From Pseudomonadota bacterium (GTDB taxonomy: Bacteria > Pseudomonadota > Gammaproteobacteria > Burkholderiales > Thiobacteraceae), in contig JAKANO010000005.1 in NCBI GenBank assembly GCA_021812385.1, positions 124,001 to 188,000 of the forward strand: a DNA stretch of 64,000 bases, given 5' to 3'. A program made the position numbers and the translations under genes. The notes beneath the pieces are model-generated. The model was not told the DNA's origin and searched no databases. It worked only from the letters and a program-made list of their open reading frames with translations. Shown piece after piece: positions 39,483-48,343 of the stretch. Positions within the stretch are counted from its first letter, which is position 1. Each line of letters begins with the position of its first letter.

Positions 39483-40289
39483 TTACTTGATGGATTGGGT
39501 AGCAAATTCGCGCATCTGCACGTTCTGCCGGCGCAATGCGATATCGACCAGCCGCGGCAGAATGGCGTTGATGCGCACAAACAGCGCTTCTGGCCAGCCC
39601 AGGTAATAGTCCTTGCGATCCTGCTCGATGGCGCGCACGATGCGCTCGGCTACCCAGTCCGGCTCGTCCGTGTTCATCTTGACGGCGGCCGCCATGCGGC
39701 TCACCGCACCCTCGTTAAGCGCCGTGCGGGTATAGCGCGGCGCGACGTAGGTCACCCCCACGCCGCTCCCTTCCAATTCGCGCCGCAACGCTTCGGAAAA
39801 ACCGCGCATGGCAAATTTGCTGGCGGAATAACTCGCGAAGCAAGCAAAGCCGATGCTGCCGAAAATCGAGCCCACGTTTACGATGCGGCCATGCGCCTGG
39901 GCGATCATCGACGGCAGCAGCGCGCGCGTCAGCAGCATCGGCGCCAGCACATTGGTGCGCCATAATTTTTCCAGCTCCTGTGCCGACTCAGCGGCGAATT
40001 GATCAAAGTTCTGCATGCCGGCACAATTCACCAGCACATCCACCTCGCCTAATTTTGCGCGTGCTTGACGCGCCAATTCCTCGGTCGCGCCGGCTTGCGC
40101 CAGATCGCACGGTGTAGCGAAAGCGCGGCCGCCGGCGGTATTGATTTCCGCGCACAAGGCTTCGAGCTTGCCCTGGTTGCGCCCAACCAAGAGCAATATT
40201 GCGCCCTTCTTCGCCAGCGCCAGCGCCACACCGCGGCCGATGCCGCCGGTCGCGCCCGTGACCAGCACACGGTTGTTGGTAAGATTCAT
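39483..40289 (-). CDS. Short-chain dehydrogenase/reductase
   Basis: A 268-residue SDR. The NAD(P)-binding TGATGGIGRG is at 11-20, NCAG near 88-91, and the catalytic Ser141, Tyr154 and Lys158 (YSASK) are all present. A hydrophobic C-terminal part (YLGWPEALFVRINAILPRLVD) is typical of SDRs acting on lipids. AGGAGG precedes the ATG at 40289; the longer upstream frame lies inside the preceding gene. The start overlaps the diiron oxidase stop by 4 bases (ATGA). Confidence 0.93.
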   Translation of the reverse strand: MNLTNNRVLVTGATGGIGRGVALALAKKGAILLLVGRNQGKLEALCAEINTAGGRAFATPCDLAQAGATEELARQARAKLGEVDVLVNCAGMQNFDQFAAESAQELEKLWRTNVLAPMLLTRALLPSMIAQAHGRIVNVGSIFGSIGFACFASYSASKFAMRGFSEALRRELEGSGVGVTYVAPRYTRTALNEGAVSRMAAAVKMNTDEPDWVAERIVRAIEQDRKDYYLGWPEALFVRINAILPRLVDIALRRQNVQMREFATQSIK

Positions 40290-40942
40290 GCGGGGACCTC
40301 CTGTAGTGAACGGAAAATATCGCCATACAGGCGAAAGAACATTTTGGCGCGATGGATAATGCAATTCCGGTCCGCCGCGGATTCCAGACGGTTAACCAGA
40401 TTGGCGTAAAAATGCAGGTGCTCCAGATCGAGCTCGCCATGGCTCGTGAGATACGTGAACGCCTGTTGCGGCAAGGCCAGCGCTGCTTGAATTTTCGCCG
40501 CCGCCTGGGTGGCGAGTTGCGTGCTGGTGCCTTCCAGCACAAACACCATGCCGAAAAAGCCCAGCGGATTGACGCGCGCGATGGTGTCATAGGCGTAGGA
40601 CACCATCAGCTCGGTCTGCGCCGATGGCATGCCGTGGCGCACCGCTTCGCTGTCGCCGCCGCATGCGCGAATGTCGTTCAAAATCCATTCCTGATGCCCG
40701 ATTTCTTCTTCGATGTAATGCGCGATGTCCGTGCGCAGCCATTCCTTGTCGCCGTCCAAGCGCGCGCCGCACGCCATGAGCAGCGGCACGGTATGCTTGA
40801 CGTGGTGGTAGGCCTGGGTCAGGAATGCCACGTACTGCGCGCGCGTGACCTGACCTTGGAGCGCCGCATTGATGATGGGAATAGCTTGCAGGCGCGCCTG
40901 CTCCGCTTGGGTTGCTTGCTGCAACTCAACATAAAACGACAT
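40286..40942 (-). CDS. Heme-oxygenase-like (TenA/PqqC-fold) metal oxidase
   Basis: A 218-residue all-helical protein of the iron-containing redox enzyme family. The ligand pattern of heme-oxygenase-like diiron oxidases is complete: E80-x2-H83 (EIGH), E137 (VLEGTS), and H168-x3-D172-x2-H175 (HGELDLEH). Family members with this pattern include UndA, BesC and SznF, which use O2 on fatty acids, amino acids or N-hydroxylated substrates. Start ATG 40942 gives normal length; it overlaps the upstream ligase gene by 17 bases. Substrate is unknown. Confidence 0.85.
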   Translation of the reverse strand: MSFYVELQQATQAEQARLQAIPIINAALQGQVTRAQYVAFLTQAYHHVKHTVPLLMACGARLDGDKEWLRTDIAHYIEEEIGHQEWILNDIRACGGDSEAVRHGMPSAQTELMVSYAYDTIARVNPLGFFGMVFVLEGTSTQLATQAAAKIQAALALPQQAFTYLTSHGELDLEHLHFYANLVNRLESAADRNCIIHRAKMFFRLYGDIFRSLQEVPA

Positions 40943-42428
40943 GCGTGTTTTCCTCGTAAAGCGCTGCGATCCTGTCGGCGTAAGCCGCGAAAATTTCGGC
41001 GCGGCGTAGCCGGCCATTGCTGGTGAGCTGCCCATTGCTCGGCGTGAAAGCTTGCAACGCCGGCAGCCATTTTCCGATCCGCGCATAATCGGGCAGCAAT
41101 TGGTTGATTTGATCCACCGCCGCCGCGATGCTGCTGGCGCTGGCATTGGCGCGCGCCACGATCACCGCGCAGTTCCATGCCTGGCCTTCGCCGAACACCG
41201 CCGCTTGCGCAATCGCCGGATGCAAAGTGAGCTCGCGCTCCACCCATTCCGGCGCGACATTGCGCCCGAAGGCGGTTATGAACACGCTCTTCTTGCGGCC
41301 CGTGATGTGTAGATAGCCTTCCGCATCGAGAAAGCCGATATCGCCGCTGGGCCATGGCCGCACCGCGGCGCCATGGCCGAGATAACCGAGAAACACCGCG
41401 CCATCCAGCAGAATTTCGCCGTCTGCGGCAAAGCGCACGCGCGCATGCGGCAGCAGCTGGCCCACCGTGCCGCAGCGATTGTTGGCTGCGGTGTTGAGCG
41501 CCACCACCGACGCGCATTCCGAGAGTCCGTAGCCTTCGTACACCGGCAAGCCCAACTGCACGGCACGCGCCAACAAGTGCGGCGACACCGGCGCGCCACC
41601 CACGGCGACGAAGTGCAGATGTGGCGGCAGCGCCGCGCCGCCTTCCAACAGGGCGACCAAGGCATGCAGCATTTGCGGCGCGAGAATCGCGGTGCTGGCA
41701 TCGAAATCGTGCAAGGCTTGCAGCATGCTTGCGGACTGCAAGCCGGCGGCGCCGCTGAGACCCACGCGCTGCAACGGCGGCACACAGCAGCAGGCGCCAG
41801 CCAACAGCGGCGCATACACCCCACCGATATTTTCCAGCAGCGTCGACAGCGGCGTCAGGCACAGGTGCCGATGTTGCGCGCTTGCACCGCTGGAATGCAG
41901 CAAGGAGAGCGCCACGGTTTCCATATGCGCCCGGCTCAGGCACACGCCTTTGGGATCGCCCGTGGTGCCGGAGGTATAGGTAATCTTGGCCGTGCCCTCG
42001 GGCAACGTCACATGGCGCACGCGCTTGGGCAAGCGCAACAGCGTCAAGCCATGTAACGCGCCGACTTCTTGCGCACCAATGCCGGCTTGCGTCAGCAGCG
42101 CCAATGCCTGCTGCGGCTGGTCGGTGAGCAAGCCATCCATTGCGCTATCGTGTAGCGCATGCAGCAGTTGCTGCGGCGAAAAAAACAAGGGCAGCGGCAC
42201 GCAAGTGACCGCTCCGTGCAGTGCCGCAAGATCCGCCAATATCCAGGGGATGCCGTTATCCGCCAGCAGCCCGAGTGTCGTGATGCCGTGCTCGGCCAGG
42301 AACTTTGTGCCGGCCGCAAGCGCGTCCGGCAAATCGCCGTAGCGCAGCGTGCGCGTGCCGTCATACAGCGCAACGCGCTGCGGATCGGCTGCATGCTGAT
42401 GCTGCAAGGCCGCGAACAAATCGCTCAT
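40926..42428 (-). CDS. AMP-dependent acyl-CoA synthetase/ligase family protein
   Basis: A 500-residue ANL-superfamily enzyme. The phosphate loop TYTSGTTGDPKG is at 151-161, followed by YEGYGLSECAS (A5) and SGDIGFLDAEGYLHITGRKKSVF (A7/A8). It is expected to activate a carboxylate as an acyl-adenylate and possibly CoA ester. In the C-terminal A10 motif the usual Lys of the G-K pattern is Arg (TSNGRLRR), which may alter adenylation. It overlaps the T_hemolysin gene by 4 bases and the diiron oxidase by 17 bases. Confidence 0.92.
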   Translation of the reverse strand: MSDLFAALQHQHAADPQRVALYDGTRTLRYGDLPDALAAGTKFLAEHGITTLGLLADNGIPWILADLAALHGAVTCVPLPLFFSPQQLLHALHDSAMDGLLTDQPQQALALLTQAGIGAQEVGALHGLTLLRLPKRVRHVTLPEGTAKITYTSGTTGDPKGVCLSRAHMETVALSLLHSSGASAQHRHLCLTPLSTLLENIGGVYAPLLAGACCCVPPLQRVGLSGAAGLQSASMLQALHDFDASTAILAPQMLHALVALLEGGAALPPHLHFVAVGGAPVSPHLLARAVQLGLPVYEGYGLSECASVVALNTAANNRCGTVGQLLPHARVRFAADGEILLDGAVFLGYLGHGAAVRPWPSGDIGFLDAEGYLHITGRKKSVFITAFGRNVAPEWVERELTLHPAIAQAAVFGEGQAWNCAVIVARANASASSIAAAVDQINQLLPDYARIGKWLPALQAFTPSNGQLTSNGRLRRAEIFAAYADRIAALYEENTHVVLC

Positions 42429-43123
42429 GCGCGGTCGGCTTCGTCTACGCTGGAGATCGCGGCGCGCAAGGATTGGAACAACTCGTGCTCCAACAGCAAT
42501 GCGCTATAGCCATGCGCAATGTCGCCCGCCATCACGACTGGCTTGGCTTCGTAGTAGCGCCCCCAATCGGCGCGTTCGCTGCTTGGCAAATGCTCCAAGG
42601 TGGCGGGGCCGAGCACCACCGGGCGCAGGCCAAGACGCTGAAAACCATTGCACAGCACAGTGGTGCCGGTGAAAACCACCCAACGGTAACCCGCCTCATG
42701 CAGCAGCGCGGTGAGCGCCACAATCAACAAGCGCGCCGCGCCAGGATAGCGCGCCGACAAATTACCGACTTCAATAATTTCCTCGCGCCGCACATCTTGC
42801 CCCAGGCGCTGTTGCAGCACCGCTTCAATCGGGCGATCGAGATAGGTTTCCAGAAACAGCCGCTCAGCGCAGGCTTCGCGCAAACCAAACGCCGCGACCA
42901 TCTCCTGCCCGGCGTGCAGGCTCAGCAGACGCGGCATGAAGTGGCGAATGCGCGCGCCATGCGCCGCAGCAAAGCACTCGTGAATAAACTGTTGCGCCAA
43001 AGCGCGCGTGGCGTTGCCGTGCTCGCGCAGATCGAACAAACGCGCCAGCCGTTCCTGCAATTCGGCAGCGGGAGGGGTTTGAGTTTCCATGTCTTGCTGT
43101 AGCGGGAGCTGCGATAAAGTCAT
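42425..43123 (-). CDS. Thermostable hemolysin (T_hemolysin) family protein
   Basis: A 232-residue soluble protein matching the family named after Vibrio delta-VPH. Typical segments are IRHFMPRLLSLH, AAFGLREACAERLFLETYLDRPIEA and EVGNLSARYPGAARLL. The order resembles GNAT-like acyltransferases of the autoinducer-synthase type, so acyl transfer is more likely than haemolysis. It has no signal peptide. It is first in the operon, with AAGG 7 bases before the ATG and a plausible promoter about 75 bases upstream. Confidence 0.85.
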   Translation of the reverse strand: MTLSQLPLQQDMETQTPPAAELQERLARLFDLREHGNATRALAQQFIHECFAAAHGARIRHFMPRLLSLHAGQEMVAAFGLREACAERLFLETYLDRPIEAVLQQRLGQDVRREEIIEVGNLSARYPGAARLLIVALTALLHEAGYRWVVFTGTTVLCNGFQRLGLRPVVLGPATLEHLPSSERADWGRYYEAKPVVMAGDIAHGYSALLLEHELFQSLRAAISSVDEADRA

Positions 43124-43197
43124 GCTTTGCCTTTCGGTCAGGTATGCACTGAAAGGGAATACAGCAAGGCGCGTTCCAACTCCTGTCCAGCACCAGA

Positions 43198-43225
43198 AGT
43201 ATTTGGCTTATCAATTGATTGTTAA
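43198..43225 (-). promoter_or_regulatory. Possible promoter of the T_hemolysin operon
   Basis: On the minus strand TTAACA (43225-43220), a 16-base spacer and AATACT (43203-43198), 75 bases before the first gene of the operon. Confidence 0.4.
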
Positions 43226-43351
43226 GGGGATATTGGCGAGCGACGGAAGGCCATAACGGGCGCCGAGGGGATTGAAGCAGCCTGCAAAATGCGGCAAGCG
43301 CGCAACTTCTTACTACAATTTTTGCAGGGGTAGCCGGCTTGTCCGGCGCGA

Positions 43352-43843
43352 TCAGCGCCCGCACTGAATGCCGGCAACGTCCTCGCTGATATGGCCCGCA
43401 GGGGTAATCACCAAGATCACCTTGGCGCGGCCCGCCACATTGCAGTATGAAACATAGCCAACGGCATCCGGCGTCTCGGCCACGAAGCGCAACACGGCCT
43501 CTTCGGAAGACAGCACGAAGGGCGGAGAAATACCGTGGAAGTACAAATCGTTCCAATATTTTTCCAGCGCTTCCAATGAGGCGCCGAGCACGGCGTGGGA
43601 AAACGTGCGGCGCAAGGCGCTGGCGGCCGGCAAGTTGACCGGCTGGATGCGGCTGCCATCGGGCCAGAATAATTTCCTGCGGCTGTAAATCAGCGCCAGC
43701 TCATCCTTCTTGATGCTCTTGCCGTGGCCGGGCGCGACGATCACCGCAATCACGCCTTCGCCGGACGCCGCCAGCGCCGGCTGTGCCAGCCCCGCACAGC
43801 ACGCCAAAAACGCCAGCCCAATGATGCGCAAGCGTAATTGCAT
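43352..43843 (-). CDS. Exported PstS-like substrate-binding protein, short
   Basis: A 163-residue protein with a signal peptide (MQLRLRIIGLAFLACCAGLA) and a half-length phosphate-binding-protein-like domain: SIKKDELALIYSRRKLFWPDG, ALRRTFSHAVLG, and a C-terminal AVGYVSYC. Such single-domain PBP-like proteins are widespread and often paired with porins or sensor kinases, but their ligand is unknown. Its ATG overlaps the porin stop in a TGATG. The frame extends upstream into the porin gene but that part is a shadow. Confidence 0.8.
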   Translation of the reverse strand: MQLRLRIIGLAFLACCAGLAQPALAASGEGVIAVIVAPGHGKSIKKDELALIYSRRKLFWPDGSRIQPVNLPAASALRRTFSHAVLGASLEALEKYWNDLYFHGISPPFVLSSEEAVLRFVAETPDAVGYVSYCNVAGRAKVILVITPAGHISEDVAGIQCGR

Positions 43844-44868
43844 CAGAACAGGACCGCGATCGAAGTGAAAAAGCCTTCTTGCGCGCCGATGCGATTGCGG
43901 GTGGCGTGGCTCACTTCCGCTTTCAGCACCACCGCCGGCGAGAGCTTGAATGCCAGGCCGATCAAGCCCAGATTCATCGACGGCGCAACCCCCGCCGGGT
44001 CGAACCACTCGTAACGTCCCACCAGATAGAGTCGCTGCGTCAGTGGCGCCACCCCTTGCACGAACAAGCCTTTTTCGCTGGCGATGCCGCCCTCATCCGA
44101 CAAACGATAAATCGCTTCGGCGCTCAACTCATAACGATCGAAGGTGCGGAAATAATCGACGCCGAGCAGATTGCGATGATCGCCGGGCGAATTCCTTTGC
44201 TCGAAATTGGCGTAGGACACGCCGAATTCGCCCAAGCCATCCAAGGGTGTGCTCACGTGAAATCCAAGCGCTTCGGTAAACGGGTCGAGCTTGGGATTGG
44301 GCCGCCAATCATGGCCCGAAGCGGCATACACCGAATAGTCCAGCGTCTTGCCGAATGCCGGAACGGTGCCGTAAAGCATGGCGCCGGTGGCATTGGTCGG
44401 AAACGAATGTTCGGTGATCAACGGCCGCACCGTGGTCCATACCAGGGGATCGGCATGGATGGTGTTCCAGCGGCCAATCGGGGTGAGAAACTTGCCGGCG
44501 CGCAGATTCACGCTATCGGAATAATTGTAATCCGCGTACAAGCGCTCCAGCGTCAGATAGGCATGTTTGGTGGTGATGCTACGGCCTGGGTTCCAAATCA
44601 GGCTATCTTCCAGGTCCAGTTCGGAGAAAAATTTGAACTTGCCGTCACCTTCCCACCAGGCGAACAAACTGAGATCATTCACACCCAGGCGCGATGGCTT
44701 GTGCCGGTCTTTCTCGAAGCCGGCGCTGGTATAGCCGCCCAGCCGCAAGCCTGTCCCGGGCAGTTCCCAGCCCTGCCCCGGCTGGTAATCGGCAGTCGCA
44801 TCGCCGTCGGCGCGCGCCGCATGAGGGGCCATGAAGATTAGCAACAACAACGATATCAGTCGTAACAT
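43843..44868 (-). CDS. Outer-membrane beta-barrel porin-like protein
   Basis: A 341-residue protein with a signal peptide (MLRLISLLLLIFMAPHAARA) and a run of alternating amphipathic strands ending in a C-terminal aromatic (FFTSIAVLF), the BAM signal. Motifs such as LRLGGYTSAGF, NLRAGKFLTPIGRWN and LYLVGRYEWFD resemble phosphate-selective porin-type barrels. The frame opens 21 codons earlier, but the signal peptide places the start at 44868. It is followed by the PstS-like gene and is divergent from the histidine kinase gene. Confidence 0.85.
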   Translation of the reverse strand: MLRLISLLLLIFMAPHAARADGDATADYQPGQGWELPGTGLRLGGYTSAGFEKDRHKPSRLGVNDLSLFAWWEGDGKFKFFSELDLEDSLIWNPGRSITTKHAYLTLERLYADYNYSDSVNLRAGKFLTPIGRWNTIHADPLVWTTVRPLITEHSFPTNATGAMLYGTVPAFGKTLDYSVYAASGHDWRPNPKLDPFTEALGFHVSTPLDGLGEFGVSYANFEQRNSPGDHRNLLGVDYFRTFDRYELSAEAIYRLSDEGGIASEKGLFVQGVAPLTQRLYLVGRYEWFDPAGVAPSMNLGLIGLAFKLSPAVVLKAEVSHATRNRIGAQEGFFTSIAVLF

Positions 44869-44940
44869 GGCGTCAGCCTTTGGGCGCAAAACGCGCATTG
44901 TGCCACCGTCCACCGTTTTCTTATACCGCATAACTGTATC

Positions 44941-46704
44941 GTGACCATACGACGAACGCTGCTGATTGCCTTCCTGCTGGTCAGCGTCCTACCTTCCGCG
45001 CTGCTGACCTCGCTCGCTTTTTTTACGGCGGGCAACGCCATGCGCGAGCAAATCGGCCGCAGCTTGCAAGTGCAAGCCGCGACCGTGTCCGAGGCCATCG
45101 ACAAGATGCTGTTCGAGCGCCTGCAAAATGCCGTCACCTGGCGCCAGCTGGAAGTCATGCAAGAAATCCAAGTCGGCGACATCGACAAACGTCTCGCCAA
45201 ATTTTTATCCGATGTGCAATCCGGTTATGGCGACTTGTATCGCGAATTGTCTTGCACCGACCCGGACAACCGCATCATCGCCAGCAGCAATCCGCGCCGC
45301 ATCGGCCAGACCTTGCCGCGCAGCGATGCCGGGTTGCAGGCCGGCCAGCAGGTATTGATCGGCAACCTCGCGCTATCGCCCGACGCCGCCGACGACGTGT
45401 TGCCGATTCACACCGCGATTCCTTGGCGCTTCAAATCCGGCCAAGCGGGAGAATTGCATCTGCTATTCAACTGGAACCAGATTTATCGCATTCTCGACCA
45501 GGCCGCCCAAGGCGGCCGCGTGGTCATGCTGTTGGACCAGCATCAACGCGTCATCGCCGCCTCGTCCACGCTGCGCCAGCAGGGATTCCTGCTGCGCACC
45601 CTGCCGGCATACTGGCTGCCCGACGCCAGCAAAGGCGGCATCACCGTTCTCAATGGCGAACCCTATGAATTCTCCAAGGCCATCGTCGGCTTCGATCACG
45701 CCAGCGGCTTCCAACATTTCCCCGGCTTCGGCTGGACCACCGTGGTGATTCAACCCAGCAGCGTCGCGCTGGTGCCGGTCAAGCACATGGCGCTGGTGTT
45801 TCTGATTTTGCTCGCGGTGACCAGCCTGTTCGCCGTCGCCTTGTCGTTCCGGGTCGCGCATCGCATCGCCCGGCCGATCGCCGCGCTGACCGCATTCACG
45901 CGCCACTTCATGCGCGAGAAATCCCTGCCGCCAGAACCCGCCGCGGTCGGCGGCGAAGTGGGCGAACTCACCCAGGCCTTCATTCAAACCGTGCAGGAAC
46001 TCGACCAATCCCGACACGACTTGGTGCGCGCCTCCAAGCTCGCGGTGCTCGGCGAACTCTCGGCGGCGATGGCGCATGAAGTGCGAACGCCGCTGGGCAT
46101 TTTGCGTTCCTCGGCGCAGATGCTGGCGCGCGAACCGCAACTCAGCCCGGAAGCGCGCGAACTGACCGGCTTCATCGAAAGCGAAACCGAGCGTTTGAAC
46201 AAACTCGTTTCGACCTTGCTGGACAGCGCACGGCCGCGCCCGCCGGCGCTGCGGCCGTGCGATTTTCATGACTTGATCCGGCATTGCCTGAGCCTGCTCA
46301 CCGGCCATGCGGAAAAGAAACATATCCATCTGCGCAGCCGACTGGACGCCAGCGATCCAATGCTGGCCTGCGACGCCGAACAAATGACCCAGGTGCTGCT
46401 AAACCTGGTGCTGAACGCGATCCAAATTCTGCCCGCCGACGGCACCGTCGAAGTGGCCTGCCATGATGCGCAGGATGCCGTGCGGATCGAGGTCGACGAT
46501 AATGGTCCCGGCATTCCACTCAACGAACGCGCCCAAGTGTTCGACACCTTCTTCAGCCGGCGCGAAGGCGGCATCGGACTCGGTTTGGCGATCGTGCAGC
46601 AAATTGTCGCGGCGCATGGCGGAACCATCGTCGCCGGGGAAAGTCCACTCGGTGGCGCACGCTTTACCATTCATCTGCCGCGCAACACATCGGAGCATCC
46701 GTGA
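44941..46704 (+). CDS. Membrane sensor histidine kinase (NtrB/AtoS-like)
   Basis: A 587-residue kinase starting with GTG. Two membrane segments (about 7-29 and 280-302) enclose a large periplasmic dCACHE-like sensor. A HAMP follows, then HisKA with the phosphoacceptor in MAHEVRTPLG and an HATPase with NLVLNAIQ, DDNGPGI and GIGLGLAIV. It is translationally coupled (GTGA overlap) to the sigma-54 regulator. The divergent porin and PstS-like genes are candidate targets, so it may sense the ligand those proteins handle. Confidence 0.92.
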   Translation: MTIRRTLLIAFLLVSVLPSALLTSLAFFTAGNAMREQIGRSLQVQAATVSEAIDKMLFERLQNAVTWRQLEVMQEIQVGDIDKRLAKFLSDVQSGYGDLYRELSCTDPDNRIIASSNPRRIGQTLPRSDAGLQAGQQVLIGNLALSPDAADDVLPIHTAIPWRFKSGQAGELHLLFNWNQIYRILDQAAQGGRVVMLLDQHQRVIAASSTLRQQGFLLRTLPAYWLPDASKGGITVLNGEPYEFSKAIVGFDHASGFQHFPGFGWTTVVIQPSSVALVPVKHMALVFLILLAVTSLFAVALSFRVAHRIARPIAALTAFTRHFMREKSLPPEPAAVGGEVGELTQAFIQTVQELDQSRHDLVRASKLAVLGELSAAMAHEVRTPLGILRSSAQMLAREPQLSPEARELTGFIESETERLNKLVSTLLDSARPRPPALRPCDFHDLIRHCLSLLTGHAEKKHIHLRSRLDASDPMLACDAEQMTQVLLNLVLNAIQILPADGTVEVACHDAQDAVRIEVDDNGPGIPLNERAQVFDTFFSRREGGIGLGLAIVQQIVAAHGGTIVAGESPLGGARFTIHLPRNTSEHP

Positions 46705-48044
46705 GCAACCAACGCGTATTGGTCGTCGACGACGAAGTCAAAATGCAGCGCGTCCTCGAAATCATGCTCAAGCGCATGGGGCATCAAGTCGTTTGCGCCG
46801 GCAACGGTCACGAGGCGCTGGCCGCGCTGGAACAAACGCCGTGCGACCTCATCATCAGCGACTTGCGCATGCCGGGCATGACCGGCATCGAATTACTGCA
46901 AGCCTTGCGCACGCAGGGCAACGACGTGCCGGTGATCATCATGACCGCCTACGGCACCATCGAAAGCGCGGTGGAAGCGATGAAGCTCGGCGCCTGCGAA
47001 TACATCGTGCGCCCGTTCGATGTCGACGCACTGGAAATCACCGTCAAACGCATACTCGCCGCCGGCACCATACGGCGCCAGAACGATTTTCTGCGCAGCG
47101 AATTGGACAAGGGCTGGGGCGAATTCGTCGGCAACAGCGCCGCCATGCAACAGGTGTACGAACTCATCCGGCAAGTGGCGCCAAGCAAAACCACCGTGCT
47201 GATCAGCGGCGAAACCGGCACCGGCAAGGAGCTCGTGGCGCGCGCCATTCATCGCGCCTCGCCGCGCGCCGAGGCGCTATTCGTGCCGATCAACTGCGCG
47301 GCGATTCCGCACGACATTCTGGAAAGCGAGCTGTTCGGCTATGCCAAAGGCGCATTCACCGGCGCCGTGAAAGAACGCATCGGCAAATTCGAACTGGCCG
47401 ATGGCGGTACTTTGTTTCTGGACGAATTGACCGAAATGCCGCTGGCCTTGCAGGCCAAGCTGTTGCGCGTGCTGCAAGAAAACGAGATTGAGCGCCTCGG
47501 CAGCAATCGCCGCATCCCCATCGACATCCGCATCATCGCCGCCACCAACCGCGATCCGCGCCAGGCCGTGAGCGACGGCCATCTGCGCGAAGACCTGTAC
47601 TATCGCATCAATGTCTTCAACATCGCGTTGCCGCCCTTGCGCCAACGCAAATCGGACATCCCGGCCCTGGCGTCGAGCTTCCTGGCGCGCTTGGGCAATG
47701 GCCGCATCGATCACGGGGCGCTGGAAGTGCTCCAACACTACGACTGGCCGGGCAATGTGCGCGAATTGCAAAACGTCATCGAGCGCGCCGCCGTACTGGC
47801 GCAAGGCGCCATGATCACCCCCGCGCATTTGCCGCGCGAAATTAGCGAGCCGCCCTCAAGCAAAACCTCGGCAGCACCGCAATTCGCCTCCCTCGAACTG
47901 AACCCCGCCGTCGACCAGCTGGAAGAGGCCATGATTCGCGCAGCGCTGAACCAGGCCGGCGGCAATAAAACCAAGGCTGCGCGCCTGCTGGAGATTAGCG
48001 AGCGTTCGCTCTGGTACAAACTCAAAAAACACCAAATCGACTAA
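46701..48044 (+). CDS. Sigma-54-dependent response regulator (NtrC family)
   Basis: A 447-residue activator starting GTG. The receiver has Asp54 as phosphoacceptor, but the conserved C-terminal Lys is Arg104 (YIVRPFD). The AAA+ domain has Walker A GETGTGKE (170-177), the sigma-54 contact loop GAFTGA (217-222) and Walker B LFLDELTEM. A Fis-type helix-turn-helix (NKTKAARLLEISERSLWYKL) ends it. It is coupled to the kinase. I did not find a convincing -24/-12 promoter before the porin gene, so its targets may lie elsewhere. Confidence 0.94.
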   Translation: MSNQRVLVVDDEVKMQRVLEIMLKRMGHQVVCAGNGHEALAALEQTPCDLIISDLRMPGMTGIELLQALRTQGNDVPVIIMTAYGTIESAVEAMKLGACEYIVRPFDVDALEITVKRILAAGTIRRQNDFLRSELDKGWGEFVGNSAAMQQVYELIRQVAPSKTTVLISGETGTGKELVARAIHRASPRAEALFVPINCAAIPHDILESELFGYAKGAFTGAVKERIGKFELADGGTLFLDELTEMPLALQAKLLRVLQENEIERLGSNRRIPIDIRIIAATNRDPRQAVSDGHLREDLYYRINVFNIALPPLRQRKSDIPALASSFLARLGNGRIDHGALEVLQHYDWPGNVRELQNVIERAAVLAQGAMITPAHLPREISEPPSSKTSAAPQFASLELNPAVDQLEEAMIRAALNQAGGNKTKAARLLEISERSLWYKLKKHQID

Positions 48045-48082
48045 GCCAACCCCCGCCCAACACCCCCAAGCCACGCTTTCTA

Positions 48083-48111
48083 TTGTAAAAAGCGCATCAC
48101 TTGCATATAAT
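48083..48111 (+). promoter_or_regulatory. Promoter of tRNA-Arg
   Basis: TTGTAA (48083-48088), a 17-base spacer and consensus TATAAT (48106-48111), 11 bases before the tRNA. Confidence 0.75.
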
Positions 48112-48122
48112 CTCCCCCTCTC

Positions 48123-48199
48123 GCGCCCGTAGCTCAGATGGATAGAGTACTTGGCTACGAACCAAGGGGTCGGGCGTTCGAATCGCTCCGGGCGCACCA
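48123..48199 (+). tRNA. tRNA-Arg(ACG)
   Basis: A 77-base tRNA with encoded CCA. Acceptor GCGCCCG/CGGGCGC, anticodon arm CTTGG-CTACGAA-CCAAG with anticodon ACG (inosine-modified to read CGN), T arm GGGCGTTCGAATCGCTC with one G-U pair. Confidence 0.97.
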
Positions 48200-48210
48200 A
48201 ACAACAGAAG

Positions 48211-48242
48211 GGCCTACAGAAATGTAGGCTCTTTTGCTTTTT
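48211..48242 (+). terminator. Intrinsic terminator of tRNA-Arg
   Basis: GCCTACA (48212-48218), loop GAAA and TGTAGGC (48223-48229), followed by TCTTTTGCTTTTT. Confidence 0.85.
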
Positions 48243-48343
48243 GCACTGTGACATTTTTGTGACGTGCTTGCTCGTAAGAACCAGCTTGTGCCCCCTCCCC
48301 CGCCTCGTTAAGCTTGCTCGACATATAGCCCAAGAGACAAACC

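Noticed and set aside
44869..44940. A -24/-12 (sigma-54) promoter before the porin gene
   Set aside because: TGGCAC and TTTTGC are present on the minus strand but spaced wrongly; GG and GC are not 10 bases apart.
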